Source: Clostridia bacterium
GTDB taxonomy: Bacteria; Bacillota; Clostridia; UBA1212; UBA1255
Length of the DNA: 32,156 nt
Assembly (NCBI GenBank): GCA_017620915.1
Contig: JAFZSK010000069.1
Span: forward strand, 1-32,156
Direction: 5' to 3'
Shown: positions 5,943 through 14,401 of the stretch, piece after piece
Numbering within the stretch: the stretch's first letter is position 1
Layout: the number at the start of each line of letters is the position of its first letter
Made by a program: the position numbers and the translations under genes
Notes under the pieces: model-generated
Databases searched by the model: none
What the model was told of the DNA's origin: nothing
The model's input: only the letters and a program-made list of their open reading frames with translations

Positions 5943-8474
5943 ACCCACGACTTCTTCCGCGCCGCCGAACACGATCCTGCATTTCATACCGAACGGCACG
6001 CTCACCGAAAGCCGCGTCTGACCGTAAGTTGTCTTCCAGCGCACCGCCAGCCGCCCGTACGGCGTATCCGCGTAGCCCTGCGCCGACAACAGCCCGGCCG
6101 GAAAATACGGTTTTACTGTGTAGACATTGTCATCACCGCCGCCGATCAGGCCGGAACAGCCGCTACCGCCGATACCCGCGCGCGGCGCCTGAATACCCAG
6201 CAGATACGCGTAAAACCAGCGGTCAATACTGGCGTACATCGGATGATCGTGCGAGTTCATTGACGGATCTTTCTTCAGTTCAAAGCGCTCCCAGATAGTG
6301 GTGGCGCCGTTTTCAAGCATGTAGCCATAACCCGGATAATCCTCATCACGCAGCAGCCGGTACGCCAGATCGACGCGGCCGTATTCGGCAAGAATGTCGA
6401 ACAGATAGCGGGTGTTGAGGTTGCCCGTGGTGAAGTGCATATCCGCGGCTTCCAGCGCGTCGACCAGGCGATCAAACGCGGCCTTACGGCACTCTGCGGG
6501 CAATATCCCCAGCCACAGTGAAAACACCTGACAGCCCTGGGAGCCCGTTGCCACCTTCCCCGTCGCGCGGTCCAGCCACTTGTCGCAATAAGCGCGGGCG
6601 ATTGCCCGGGCAGTATTGAGCCATTTGCCCACGTCGCCGGTAAGCCCCAGCGCAGCGGCAAATTCCGCCAGCTTCAGGCAGTTGAAATACGAGTAACCAG
6701 TGGACATCAGAGACCCCGGGGTCACCGCGGAATACGCGTTCTCCGGCGCCAGACAGCTACCCTGCGGACCTGCCCAGTCACCGTAATAACTGTAATTTAC
6801 TATATAATCGTCAGAGTGCGCCAGCAGGCACTCTTCCCAGCGGCGCCAGTTGTCGTAGTGTGCGGCTACGAACGCCGTATCGCCCGAACGGCGGAAGTAT
6901 TCGTACCCCGCCACCAGGAACGACGAGCAGACCGGATCCGCCGGATTGCCGCCCACAATAAACGGCGCGGTGCAGCGTATGCCGCCCTGCGCGTCCTGCA
7001 CGTCGCACAGATCATCCACGACCTTAGGAAAGATACGGTCAATGCTGAAATTATACGGCGTCTCCTCGAACCGCACGGTGGCGTCGTTCATCCAGCCCAT
7101 CCGTTCATCGCGCTGGGGACAATCGGTCAGTATCGAATGAATATTCGCCTTCTCCGTCTGCACGCAGGCCTTATGAATGGCATTCAGTGCCGGACTGCCG
7201 CAGCGGAAATCCCCGGTCTGCGACAGGTCGGTGTAGAAAGCCAGCGCAAAAACTTTATCCGCATCCAGATATTCTCCGCACCCCGAGATCTGGCAATACC
7301 GAAACCCGTGATATGTGAACCGGGGCTCCCACCATTCCGGATCGTTGCCGTCGCCGGCGGCAATATACGTATCCGTCGCTTTCGCCTCACGCAGCGGCGC
7401 CGTGAACAGCGTGAAATCATCGTCCAGCAGCTCCGCAAATTTTAAACACATGGTCTGACCCCGTGTCAAATTTGAAGGCAGCGGGAGGCGGACGACGCCG
7501 GCCAGATTCTGGCCGAAATCCAGTATTACACCGTCGGCAGTAGAGAGTACATCGACCGGACGGTACATCTCGCGGACAACTATAGGCGGAATGGTCATAA
7601 TTTCGGCTTTTTCGCAGGGTTTTGAAGCCTTCTGTACCGGCTTTTCTTCAAAAAGGCTGATACGGGCATCGCAGATCTCGCCGTCGTAGATGCTGGTCTC
7701 GATAGTGTTATTATATGACCAGATCCAGCTGTCATCGGTGTCTATCTGCGTACGACCGGCCTTGCCCTCCAGCACGATGCGAGCGGACAACAGATTCGGC
7801 CCGTCAAATCGCGGCCGCGGAATACCTACACCGAGCAGGTACGTGCTGTCAAAGTTCCGCCAGCCGTCGGCGACCACGAACGCAAGCTCGTTGTCCCCTT
7901 TACGCAAAAGCCGCTCGAAGCCTTCCTGGAATACGAAATCACAACGCTTAGTGTAATCAGTGAACGCTGGATCCAGGCGCGCGTTGTCCACGCGCACGCC
8001 GTTGACGAACATCTCGGAATACCCGATGCCGCAATACAGCGCTAGCGCTTTAGCGGGCAGTTCCTCCAGCGCAAACCGCTTTTTGAATACTACCGGGCGG
8101 CGCTTCTTCGTATCCGGCGCGCAGATCCAGCCGAAATCCGGCTCCGCGGTATAACTGTAAAACCAGTCCTCCGCCTCCGCGATCTCGCCGTACGCGTCCG
8201 TGATCTCTAAAGAAACATAAAGTTCCGTAAACAGCGGCAGCTCCGGGCCGGTGTATGTAACAAAGGGCAGCGCCGACTTAACCGCCACCGGACCCGAATT
8301 CCAGATAAGTCCGTCCAGCGACTGGACGCATACCCGGGCCGAGACCGCCGCATTGTCACCGCGGTCGCTCTCCGCCCTCCAGCCGAACCTCGGCTTTAAC
8401 TTCGACGTGATCCTGTATCGGCCCGCGTCCCGCAACAGCGCGCCATCAAGTGAAATACCTGTGATCTTCAGCAT
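5889..8474 (-). CDS. Glycoside hydrolase family 78 alpha-L-rhamnosidase
   Basis: Predicted 861-residue enzyme releasing terminal alpha-L-rhamnose, probably intracellular because no signal peptide is seen. N-terminal beta-domains carry FGWICAPD and YDGEICDAR; a linker domain has VILDFGQNLAG. The (alpha/alpha)6 catalytic domain begins with TDCPQRDERMGWMNDA near residue 450, whose Glu corresponds to the GH78 general acid, and has GATTIWERFE near residue 729 with the likely base. NSHDHPMYASIDRWFY follows, also typical. A ribosome site GGGAG precedes ATG 8474, and the lipoprotein gene ends 26 bases upstream, indicating an operon. About 11 codons near residues 334-345 (NLTRGQTMCLK) are supplied by repeat copy D. 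Confidence 0.92.
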   Translation of the reverse strand: MLKITGISLDGALLRDAGRYRITSKLKPRFGWRAESDRGDNAAVSARVCVQSLDGLIWNSGPVAVKSALPFVTYTGPELPLFTELYVSLEITDAYGEIAEAEDWFYSYTAEPDFGWICAPDTKKRRPVVFKKRFALEELPAKALALYCGIGYSEMFVNGVRVDNARLDPAFTDYTKRCDFVFQEGFERLLRKGDNELAFVVADGWRNFDSTYLLGVGIPRPRFDGPNLLSARIVLEGKAGRTQIDTDDSWIWSYNNTIETSIYDGEICDARISLFEEKPVQKASKPCEKAEIMTIPPIVVREMYRPVDVLSTADGVILDFGQNLAGVVRLPLPSNLTRGQTMCLKFAELLDDDFTLFTAPLREAKATDTYIAAGDGNDPEWWEPRFTYHGFRYCQISGCGEYLDADKVFALAFYTDLSQTGDFRCGSPALNAIHKACVQTEKANIHSILTDCPQRDERMGWMNDATVRFEETPYNFSIDRIFPKVVDDLCDVQDAQGGIRCTAPFIVGGNPADPVCSSFLVAGYEYFRRSGDTAFVAAHYDNWRRWEECLLAHSDDYIVNYSYYGDWAGPQGSCLAPENAYSAVTPGSLMSTGYSYFNCLKLAEFAAALGLTGDVGKWLNTARAIARAYCDKWLDRATGKVATGSQGCQVFSLWLGILPAECRKAAFDRLVDALEAADMHFTTGNLNTRYLFDILAEYGRVDLAYRLLRDEDYPGYGYMLENGATTIWERFELKKDPSMNSHDHPMYASIDRWFYAYLLGIQAPRAGIGGSGCSGLIGGGDDNVYTVKPYFPAGLLSAQGYADTPYGRLAVRWKTTYGQTRLSVSVPFGMKCRIVFGGAEEVVGSGEYVKSGVVEGDNEGH
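7441..7475 (-). repeat. GGGGTCAGAC dispersed repeat, copy D, inside the rhamnosidase gene
   Basis: Plus-strand ATGGTCTGACCCCGTGT flanked by TTTTAAACAC and CAAATTTG is nearly identical to copy C at 5203-5235. It lies within the GH78 coding sequence without breaking the frame. Confidence 0.88.
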
Positions 8475-8500
8475 GTTGACAACTCCCAGTTATTATTTGA

Positions 8501-11494
8501 TCATTTTTGGACGGAGATGCGGAACCGGAGCGTTTCCGCCGGATCCGCCTGATCATAAACGAACGAATAGGCGTACGTGCCGTCGGGTTGCATTGCCACC
8601 TGATATCCGTCATAATCTTTGACGTTGGTCTCATACAGTTCCCAATCCGTGCCGTTCCACTTATATATCTCGGGGCGCGCCAGCACATCGAAACCGTATA
8701 CCACGACCGTATTCGCATTGCGCGAACCGGTCAATGTAAACTCTGCTTCGTTGGCCTCCGCCTGCACTTTCGGAATATACGTGTCGGCAATGGCCGTACC
8801 CTTTTCTACGGTCAACGCCACCGGATGCAGCACAGAATCCTCGTACACCACCGGCGCGTGGTCCTGCGCTTTGTTTGCCTTTTCACCGAAGGGCAGCAGG
8901 ATCACATCCAGTCTGATCGTATCGCCCTTCTTAAAGCTCAGTTTCTGCTGATCCAGCGTGAGGTACAGGTTGTCCAGACTGCCGTCAAAATGGTAGCGGA
9001 CTTTGAAATTACCGTCCCATTTATTGCCGCCGATAGTGATCTCTGCGTTCCGGAGCAGCAGCGCGTAGTTCATGATATCAGTGCCTTCCTTGCCCTGCCC
9101 GCCGAAGATCGCGTAATAGAACGAACCCTTGTTCAGATCATATATCTCCGACTTCTTGCCGGACGTGGGCAGGTCAATGATCTGCTGCGTACCCGAAGCA
9201 TCCAGATACATGAACTTGGAGAAATTCGTATCGCGGCTGTTGAAATGGAGCAGGTTGAACTTATTGACCGCGTCATCAATAGTGAGATCCTTCAGAAACT
9301 CTACGGAAATAGTGTAGTACGTACGGTTCTCGTCGGTCTGCGGAAACTCCACGTGCCGCAGCGTGAACTTGTACGAGCCGCAGTCGGAAATGTAGCTGTA
9401 GTCGATATCCGCGTAGGTCGGACCGGACGACCGGATATCCGCACCGGTAAATTCACTCTGGATCTTCTGACCGTCGCCGTTGACGTACGATAGCCACTTA
9501 TGTATACCGATGGAGGTGAACTGCGGCTGGGACGACCACATCACGCCGCTGCAGCCGCGGAAGTCCGGCAGCGTCCAGCCGTCCTTGCCGTATACGAAAT
9601 ACGGTGCGATGCAGTTGGATTCGGTGGTGCCGGTGGACAGATGATAATAACCGATAAAGAACTGGATCGACGAGATCTGCTTGAGCGCATGCTGCCCCCA
9701 GTTCTGGTACAGATGCAGTTCAGTAAACTGCACGTTGCTGCCCGCTTTTACCACGACCGGGAAAAAGCTGTCGCCGTACTGCGTATCCTTAGGATCGTAG
9801 AAGGGCTCTTCGATCTCGCCCTGGAAGTTCTTGCACACTTCCATCGGCACCGGCAGCAGCATATTGTTCTTATCCAGCAGGGCCGCGCATTCCAGGCAGC
9901 CGTTGTTTCCGAAGAAACGCATGTATATATTGCGGTCATGATCGTCCCCGTTTACGGAAACCGTAGAAGTGTAGTACTTATTGCGGTTCTTCTTCGCGTA
10001 CGCAGTGGAGAAATCCGTACCGTTCTTCGTAAACAGGTAGCAACCCCTGATGGAGTCATAACCTTTGAATTTCGCTTTGGAATCGGTCTCCTCCACCACG
10101 ATATCCGTGAGCGGATGACGCTCCAGATACGCCTCTTTATCGATGGCCTCAAAGTCGCTGTTCTTGTCGCTGTACAGGCGGTTGCCGATGGTGTAATCTT
10201 TGCCCTTTTTGAGCGATGTCAGCGTATCGGTGTACTGATGCATCACATAGTAGCCATTTTCTTCCGCCACGGTAACATGGTTCGAACCGCTGTCTTCTGC
10301 CGGGATGATCAGGCCAACTACGCCGTTGTCAACGATATGAAACGCCACGTACTCCACGGTGGCGGGGTCAATGGCGAGGTCACTGTGCACTCCGCCCGCG
10401 TCCCGGATCGCGATACCGTCAACAGTATCTTTCTTCACTTTCCACTCAATGCCGCACTCTCTGATGATGTCGGTGGCGGTCCCGGCCACAAAGCGGTACA
10501 CTTGATGCACTTTATCTGAATACAGATGGTACACCCGGTCCATGCGCAGGTCCAGCGATTCAAAACCTGCAGACTCAAGTTTAGTAACGGTAATACTGTC
10601 GCCCACATCGCCGTTGGGATCGAACCGCACGCCGGCCAGATAACCGTCGATCAACGGAAGCGTAATGATATATGAATGTTCTTTTCCGTCAGCGGTCAAT
10701 TCAAACGACGTTCGCTGATTTGCGTTGAAACCGCCGGTCTCACTGTCGAAATAGTAGATATCAGCTTTAGTGACGTTGTCGGTCTTTACTGTTACGCGCA
10801 GCACACCGGAGTTTTCCTTTTTGACCATGCTGGAAAAGCGCTGGCCTGCGTACGGGTCGGCAGCGTCGGTGACCGTGATCTTAATACCGTTAGAAACATA
10901 CTGCACGTCACACATATTGACTGTATCCCAGCCGCGCGTAAGGTCTCCGATCTCCACAAAATCCGTGGTCTGCGACAGAGTTGGCGAATCGCAGCCCAGC
11001 TTGAGATCCATCAGATGCACTTCGGTGTAGTAATAGCCGATGCGGTACGTGTTCTGGCGGCCCCGGGTCGGAGACAGGCGGTCCGTCCAAAGATTGCCGT
11101 CCACGTCTTTTACGTACGCGTCCATCGTATTCTCGAAGTATTTGTTGCCGTAGTAATCCGCAAAATACGAAAGGCCGCGGTTGTCCTTCTGCACCAGTTC
11201 CAGCTCGAATTTAGAGATGGAATTGACGCCGGTGAACGCCGTGCGGTCCGGGTCAGTATAATAAGCCTGCACTTCATTGGCCATACGGTTGGCGTATACG
11301 ACAGTGTCCGCCAGAGGCGTGTCGCCGGAAATATCTCTCATAGGCACCTCCGTGGGACGCATTGTCGGAACGTCCGATATAACCGGTCCTTCGGTCCGGT
11401 CTTCACCGCTTTTACTATTGCAGGCGGTAAGTATCATAACACACGCAATCAGCAGCGTGCTCGCCAGCATCAGATATTTTACGTATTTGTTCAT
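8501..11494 (-). CDS. Large lipoprotein of unknown function, next to rhamnosidase
   Basis: A 997-residue protein. It starts MNKYVKYLMLASTLLIACVM and has lipobox LTAC with Cys25, so it should be anchored outside the membrane. A Ser/Thr/Pro-containing linker follows. Around residues 210-310 the pattern IKITVTDAADPY, then FELTADGKEHSYIITLPL and VRFDPNGDVGDSITVTKLES, resembles a beta-sandwich carbohydrate-binding module. The rest is rich in aromatic residues and short beta-type segments; no catalytic motif was recognised. ATG 11494 has GGGGA six to ten bases upstream, whereas an upstream TTG at 11512 falls in a terminator T-run. The gene is followed closely by the GH78 enzyme, suggesting glycan binding or processing, which is inference from context. 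The family is not recognised. Confidence 0.85.
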   Translation of the reverse strand: MNKYVKYLMLASTLLIACVMILTACNSKSGEDRTEGPVISDVPTMRPTEVPMRDISGDTPLADTVVYANRMANEVQAYYTDPDRTAFTGVNSISKFELELVQKDNRGLSYFADYYGNKYFENTMDAYVKDVDGNLWTDRLSPTRGRQNTYRIGYYYTEVHLMDLKLGCDSPTLSQTTDFVEIGDLTRGWDTVNMCDVQYVSNGIKITVTDAADPYAGQRFSSMVKKENSGVLRVTVKTDNVTKADIYYFDSETGGFNANQRTSFELTADGKEHSYIITLPLIDGYLAGVRFDPNGDVGDSITVTKLESAGFESLDLRMDRVYHLYSDKVHQVYRFVAGTATDIIRECGIEWKVKKDTVDGIAIRDAGGVHSDLAIDPATVEYVAFHIVDNGVVGLIIPAEDSGSNHVTVAEENGYYVMHQYTDTLTSLKKGKDYTIGNRLYSDKNSDFEAIDKEAYLERHPLTDIVVEETDSKAKFKGYDSIRGCYLFTKNGTDFSTAYAKKNRNKYYTSTVSVNGDDHDRNIYMRFFGNNGCLECAALLDKNNMLLPVPMEVCKNFQGEIEEPFYDPKDTQYGDSFFPVVVKAGSNVQFTELHLYQNWGQHALKQISSIQFFIGYYHLSTGTTESNCIAPYFVYGKDGWTLPDFRGCSGVMWSSQPQFTSIGIHKWLSYVNGDGQKIQSEFTGADIRSSGPTYADIDYSYISDCGSYKFTLRHVEFPQTDENRTYYTISVEFLKDLTIDDAVNKFNLLHFNSRDTNFSKFMYLDASGTQQIIDLPTSGKKSEIYDLNKGSFYYAIFGGQGKEGTDIMNYALLLRNAEITIGGNKWDGNFKVRYHFDGSLDNLYLTLDQQKLSFKKGDTIRLDVILLPFGEKANKAQDHAPVVYEDSVLHPVALTVEKGTAIADTYIPKVQAEANEAEFTLTGSRNANTVVVYGFDVLARPEIYKWNGTDWELYETNVKDYDGYQVAMQPDGTYAYSFVYDQADPAETLRFRISVQK

Positions 11495-11510
11495 TTCATC
11501 GTCCCCGTAC

Positions 11511-11535
11511 AAAAAAAGGTCCGCCCGAAGGCGGA
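11511..11535 (-). terminator. UUCG-loop terminator between the HTH-cupin regulator and the lipoprotein gene
   Basis: On the minus strand TCCGCC-TTCG-GGCGGA is followed by CC and seven T residues. It begins 10 bases after the regulator stop and ends 17 bases before the lipoprotein ATG, leaving no space for a promoter in between. Confidence 0.9.
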
Positions 11536-11545
11536 TATTAGATAA

Positions 11546-12091
11546 TTACAACAGAATAGCCAGGAATTTTGCAGGTTTGCCGTCGAGGGATTTCATCCCG
11601 TGCGGCGCCATTGAGTCGAAATACAACGAATCGCCGGGTTCCATCACGCATTCCTGTCCGTCCACCACGATCAGAAGTTTTCCTTCCACACAGAAGTTGA
11701 ATTCCTGTCCCTCGTGGCGGTTCAGATGGATCTCCTCATCCGGCGCGCTGTCAACGGTCACCAGAAACGGCTCGGCGATCCGCCCCGCGAAATTGTACGC
11801 AAGGTGCTGATATTTGTAGCGGTTATGGCCGCGCTCTACGGAGATCCCGCGTCCGTTCTTGACGAAGCTGAACGTATGCAGCATCGGGCCGCCGCCGGAA
11901 AGCAGGTCAGTCATTTCCACGCCATAGTATTTGGCAATATCGGACAATTCGCCCATGGGCACATCCTTTTCGCCGCTCTCATATTTAGCCAGCAGTCCGG
12001 CGTCAATACCGATCCCCTCTGCCGCCTCTTCCAGCGTTATCTCCGCAATATCTCTCAAGTCCCGTATCCGGGCCGCGATTTCTTTTTCCAT
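11546..12091 (-). CDS. HTH-XRE/cupin transcriptional regulator
   Basis: A 181-residue DNA-binding protein. An N-terminal XRE helix-turn-helix (about residues 5-62: ITLEEAAEGIGIDAGLLAKYESGEKDVP) is joined to a C-terminal cupin barrel (about 110-180) with HLNRHEGQEFNFCVEGKL and ECVMEPGDSLYFDSMAPHGM, the usual cupin metal/ligand motifs. Such proteins sense small ligands and often control neighbouring catabolic or transport genes. The strong GGGGGGAAG site supports ATG 12091. It is divergent from the second HTH-cupin gene that heads the pot operon and lies upstream of the lipoprotein/rhamnosidase genes, so either side could be its target. Confidence 0.88.
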   Translation of the reverse strand: MEKEIAARIRDLRDIAEITLEEAAEGIGIDAGLLAKYESGEKDVPMGELSDIAKYYGVEMTDLLSGGGPMLHTFSFVKNGRGISVERGHNRYKYQHLAYNFAGRIAEPFLVTVDSAPDEEIHLNRHEGQEFNFCVEGKLLIVVDGQECVMEPGDSLYFDSMAPHGMKSLDGKPAKFLAILL

Positions 12092-12139
12092 TATACTTCC
12101 CCCCGCGTTATTGATTGAGCGTCGGGCGCCCGCAACTGA

Positions 12140-12169
12140 ATTATACTATTCGAATATGATAAGTTGCAA
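12140..12169 (-). promoter_or_regulatory. Probable promoter of the minus-strand HTH-cupin gene
   Basis: Minus-strand -35 TTGCAA (12169-12164) and -10 TATAAT (12145-12140) with an 18-base spacer. A perfect palindrome CGGGCGCCCG lies just downstream near 12123-12132 and could be an operator. The -35 falls in the edge of the GGCAAA-type repeat. Confidence 0.6.
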
Positions 12170-12213
12170 GTGGCAAATGACAAAAGGAAAATGGCAAATT
12201 ACAAAGAAAAAGA
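12161..12213 (+). repeat. GGCAAA-type A-rich repeat, copy 1
   Basis: The core TGGCAAATGACAAAAGGAAA followed by ATGGCAAATT is a close match, in the opposite orientation, to the block at 24233-24290. The unit is built from reiterated RTGGCAAAT-like words. It lies between the two divergent HTH-cupin genes. Confidence 0.75.
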
Positions 12214-12252
12214 AGAATGATCGAAAAAAGTTAAAAACATTATAAATTTGTG

Positions 12253-12280
12253 TTGACAACTCCGCAATGTGTGGTAAAAT
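12253..12280 (+). promoter_or_regulatory. Promoter of the pot operon
   Basis: -35 TTGACA (12253-12258) and -10 TAAAAT (12275-12280) are separated by 16 bases. They are followed by a roughly 100-base leader before the regulator start codon. Confidence 0.78.
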
Positions 12281-12288
12281 ACGTTCCG

Positions 12289-12353
12289 GAGTTTAGCTAT
12301 TCTAAACTTTTCGTTTACAAGCATTGCCCGCGGCGGACCGCCGGAAGCGATGC
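12289..12353 (+). promoter_or_regulatory. Structured 5' leader of the pot operon (two hairpins)
   Basis: Hairpin 1 pairs GTTTAG (12291-12296) with CTAAAC (12302-12307), followed by TTTTCGTTT. Hairpin 2 pairs GCATTGC (12321-12327) with GCGATGC (12347-12353), enclosing an inner CGGCG/CGCCG stem. Both lie between the promoter and the first start codon. The function is unknown; they could be an operator, an RNA stabiliser or a regulatory RNA element. Confidence 0.5.
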
Positions 12354-12383
12354 GTACAGAGTGAAGAAAGGCGGGTGGCAGAC

Positions 12384-12932
12384 ATGAACGGCATAGCGAT
12401 CGGTAAGAAGCTCAGAGCGCTCAGGATCAAGAACGGATTAACGCAGGAAGAACTGGCGAACCGTGCTGAACTTTCCAAAGGGTATATTTCACAGCTGGAA
12501 GGCGATCAGACATCCCCGTCGATCGCGACATTGATGGATATATTAGAATGTCTCGGTACCGATCCGCAGTCTTTCTTCAGCGACCGACCCGCGGAGAAGA
12601 TCGTTTTCACCGCCGAAGACTATTTCACAAAAGAAGATGCCGAGACCGGGCACACTATCACCTGGATCGTTCCCAACTGCCAGAAAAACGATATGGAACC
12701 GATCGTTCTGGACCTGGAGCCCGGCGGCCGCTCTCCTGAAGAAGACCCCCATTCGGGCGAAGAATTCGGATACGTACTCGCCGGAACAGTCGTGATACAT
12801 ATCGGCGACCGCAGCGTAAAAGCGCATAAAGGCGAAAGTTTCTACTATTCCCCGGATAAAGAACACTACATTGAAAATAGATCAAAACAAAAAGCGTCAG
12901 TGCTTTGGGTAGCCGCGCCGCCCAGTTTCTGA
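12384..12932 (+). CDS. HTH-XRE/cupin regulator heading the polyamine transport operon (PuuR-like)
   Basis: A 182-residue regulator. The N-terminal XRE helix-turn-helix has [20 protein letters not shown] (residues about 19-38) and [18 protein letters not shown]-terminal cupin (about 105-180) has [20 protein letters not shown] and [17 protein letters not shown]-cupin proteins of this layout, such as PuuR, regulate polyamine genes, and here the gene is first in a potABCD operon. That makes polyamine-responsive control likely, though inferred. ATG 12384 fits the alignment; the preceding GGCGGGTGG is a moderate ribosome site. PotA starts 23 bases downstream of the stop. Confidence 0.9.
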   Translation: MNGIAIGKKLRALRIKNGLTQEELANRAELSKGYISQLEGDQTSPSIATLMDILECLGTDPQSFFSDRPAEKIVFTAEDYFTKEDAETGHTITWIVPNCQKNDMEPIVLDLEPGGRSPEEDPHSGEEFGYVLAGTVVIHIGDRSVKAHKGESFYYSPDKEHYIENRSKQKASVLWVAAPPSF

Positions 12933-12955
12933 TCGGTATCACAGGAGGAAATTAC

Positions 12956-14401
12956 ATGTCCGAACACATTATCGACCTGCTCAACATCACCAAAAGCTAC
13001 GGTGATACCGAGGTTATAAAAGACCTCTCGCTTTATATCAGGAAAAACGAGTTCCTGACGCTGCTGGGTCCCTCCGGCTGCGGCAAGACCACGACGCTGC
13101 GCATCATTTCCGGATTCGAAAAACCGGATTCCGGCAGAGTGCTGTTCAACGGCGAAGATATCAACGACCTGCCGCCCCACAAACGCAAAGTCAATACGGT
13201 ATTCCAGAAGTATTCCCTGTTTCCGAACATGAATATTTACGAAAACATCGCATTCGGACTACGTATCAAAAAGTTACCGGAAGCCGAGATAAAAAAGAAA
13301 GTTAAAGCAGCACTGGAACTGGTGGAATTGTCCGGTTTTGAACGGCGGAAACCCGATTCGCTCTCCGGCGGTCAGCAGCAGCGTATCGCTATTGCCCGCG
13401 CCATCGTGAACGAACCTGAAGTATTGCTGCTGGACGAACCGCTCGGCGCGCTGGACCTCAAACTCCGCAAAGAGATGCAGGTGGAATTGAAAGCACTGCA
13501 GCGCAAGACCGGTATCACCTTTGTATACGTGACCCACGATCAGGAAGAGGCGCTCACGATGTCCGACACTATCGTAGTAATGAACCAGGGCGTGATCCAG
13601 CAGATCGGCAAACCCACCGACATATATAATGAACCCGTCAATGCTTTCGTGGCGCGCTTTATCGGCGACAGCAACATATTGTCCGGCGTGATGCTGAAGG
13701 ATTATCTGTGCGAGTTCGCGGGACACCGGTTCGAGTGCGCGGATAAAGGATTTGAAAAGGATGAAGATGTTGACGTTGTGGTGCGGCCCGAGGATATCAA
13801 AGTAGTGGCCCCTGCAGACGGCATGATCACCGGTACAGTCGTATCCGCGCTGTTCAAAGGCGTACATTACGAAATGATCGTTGTATCCCCCGACGGCTTC
13901 CACTGGAAGATCCACAGCACTCAGATCACCGAGCCCGGCAGCGAGATCGGTATGGTGATCAAACCCTTCGACATCCAGATCATGAAGATACCGTACAATA
14001 TTCTGACCGGCTGGATAATCAAAGGCGAAGATATCGATCTGGTGGATATCGGCAAGGTCAATGTCAAATATCTTCCGCAAAACGTCAATGCCGATATCAA
14101 CGGGTTCGAGGATGAAGAAACGGTCAACGTATACATCCTGCCCCAGGACATCGAAGTGCTGCCCGCGGCCCCGGTAAAAGAGCCCGAAGACGGCGACAAC
14201 ATCACCTCCGGCGAAGTGGAAACCTTCCGTTATAAAGGCGATGATTACGAGATCACCGTAAAATGCGGCGACGTGGTACTGCTCGTGCATACGTATTCTA
14301 AAGTAAACATCGGTCAGACGGTTTACCTGCATATCCCGGAGGACAAGATCCGGATCCGCAAACGTGAGGAGGTCGTAGAGATCGATGACCAAGGTAACTA
14401 A
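12956..14401 (+). CDS. potA: Spermidine/putrescine ABC transporter ATP-binding protein with two TOBE-like domains
   Basis: Cytoplasmic ATPase of the polyamine importer. Walker A is GPSGCGKTT (residues 38-46), followed by the Q-loop region [10 protein letters not shown], the ABC signature LSGGQQQR, Walker B VLLLDEP and the H-loop [13 protein letters not shown]-like domain follows ([11 protein letters not shown] to [10 protein letters not shown]). It is followed by a second region of similar pattern ending in [20 protein letters not shown]. At 481 residues it is about 100 longer than E. coli PotA (378), and the excess is this second C-terminal segment. AGGAGG at 12943-12948 selects ATG 12956. 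It overlaps potB by 17 bases. Confidence 0.95.
   Translation: MSEHIIDLLNITKSYGDTEVIKDLSLYIRKNEFLTLLGPSGCGKTTTLRIISGFEKPDSGRVLFNGEDINDLPPHKRKVNTVFQKYSLFPNMNIYENIAFGLRIKKLPEAEIKKKVKAALELVELSGFERRKPDSLSGGQQQRIAIARAIVNEPEVLLLDEPLGALDLKLRKEMQVELKALQRKTGITFVYVTHDQEEALTMSDTIVVMNQGVIQQIGKPTDIYNEPVNAFVARFIGDSNILSGVMLKDYLCEFAGHRFECADKGFEKDEDVDVVVRPEDIKVVAPADGMITGTVVSALFKGVHYEMIVVSPDGFHWKIHSTQITEPGSEIGMVIKPFDIQIMKIPYNILTGWIIKGEDIDLVDIGKVNVKYLPQNVNADINGFEDEETVNVYILPQDIEVLPAAPVKEPEDGDNITSGEVETFRYKGDDYEITVKCGDVVLLVHTYSKVNIGQTVYLHIPEDKIRIRKREEVVEIDDQGN

Noticed and set aside
9500-10519. A 339-codon plus-strand frame within the lipoprotein gene
   Set aside because: No ribosome site or motifs. The minus strand has a signal peptide, lipobox and consistent reading through 997 codons.
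11495-11512. Upstream TTG start for the lipoprotein gene at 11512
   Set aside because: That codon lies in the terminator U-run. ATG 11494 has a proper ribosome site and begins directly with a signal peptide.
12161-12213. CRISPR or terminator in the A-rich block upstream of the pot operon
   Set aside because: The words TGGCAAA are too short and irregular, and no stem-plus-U-run is present.
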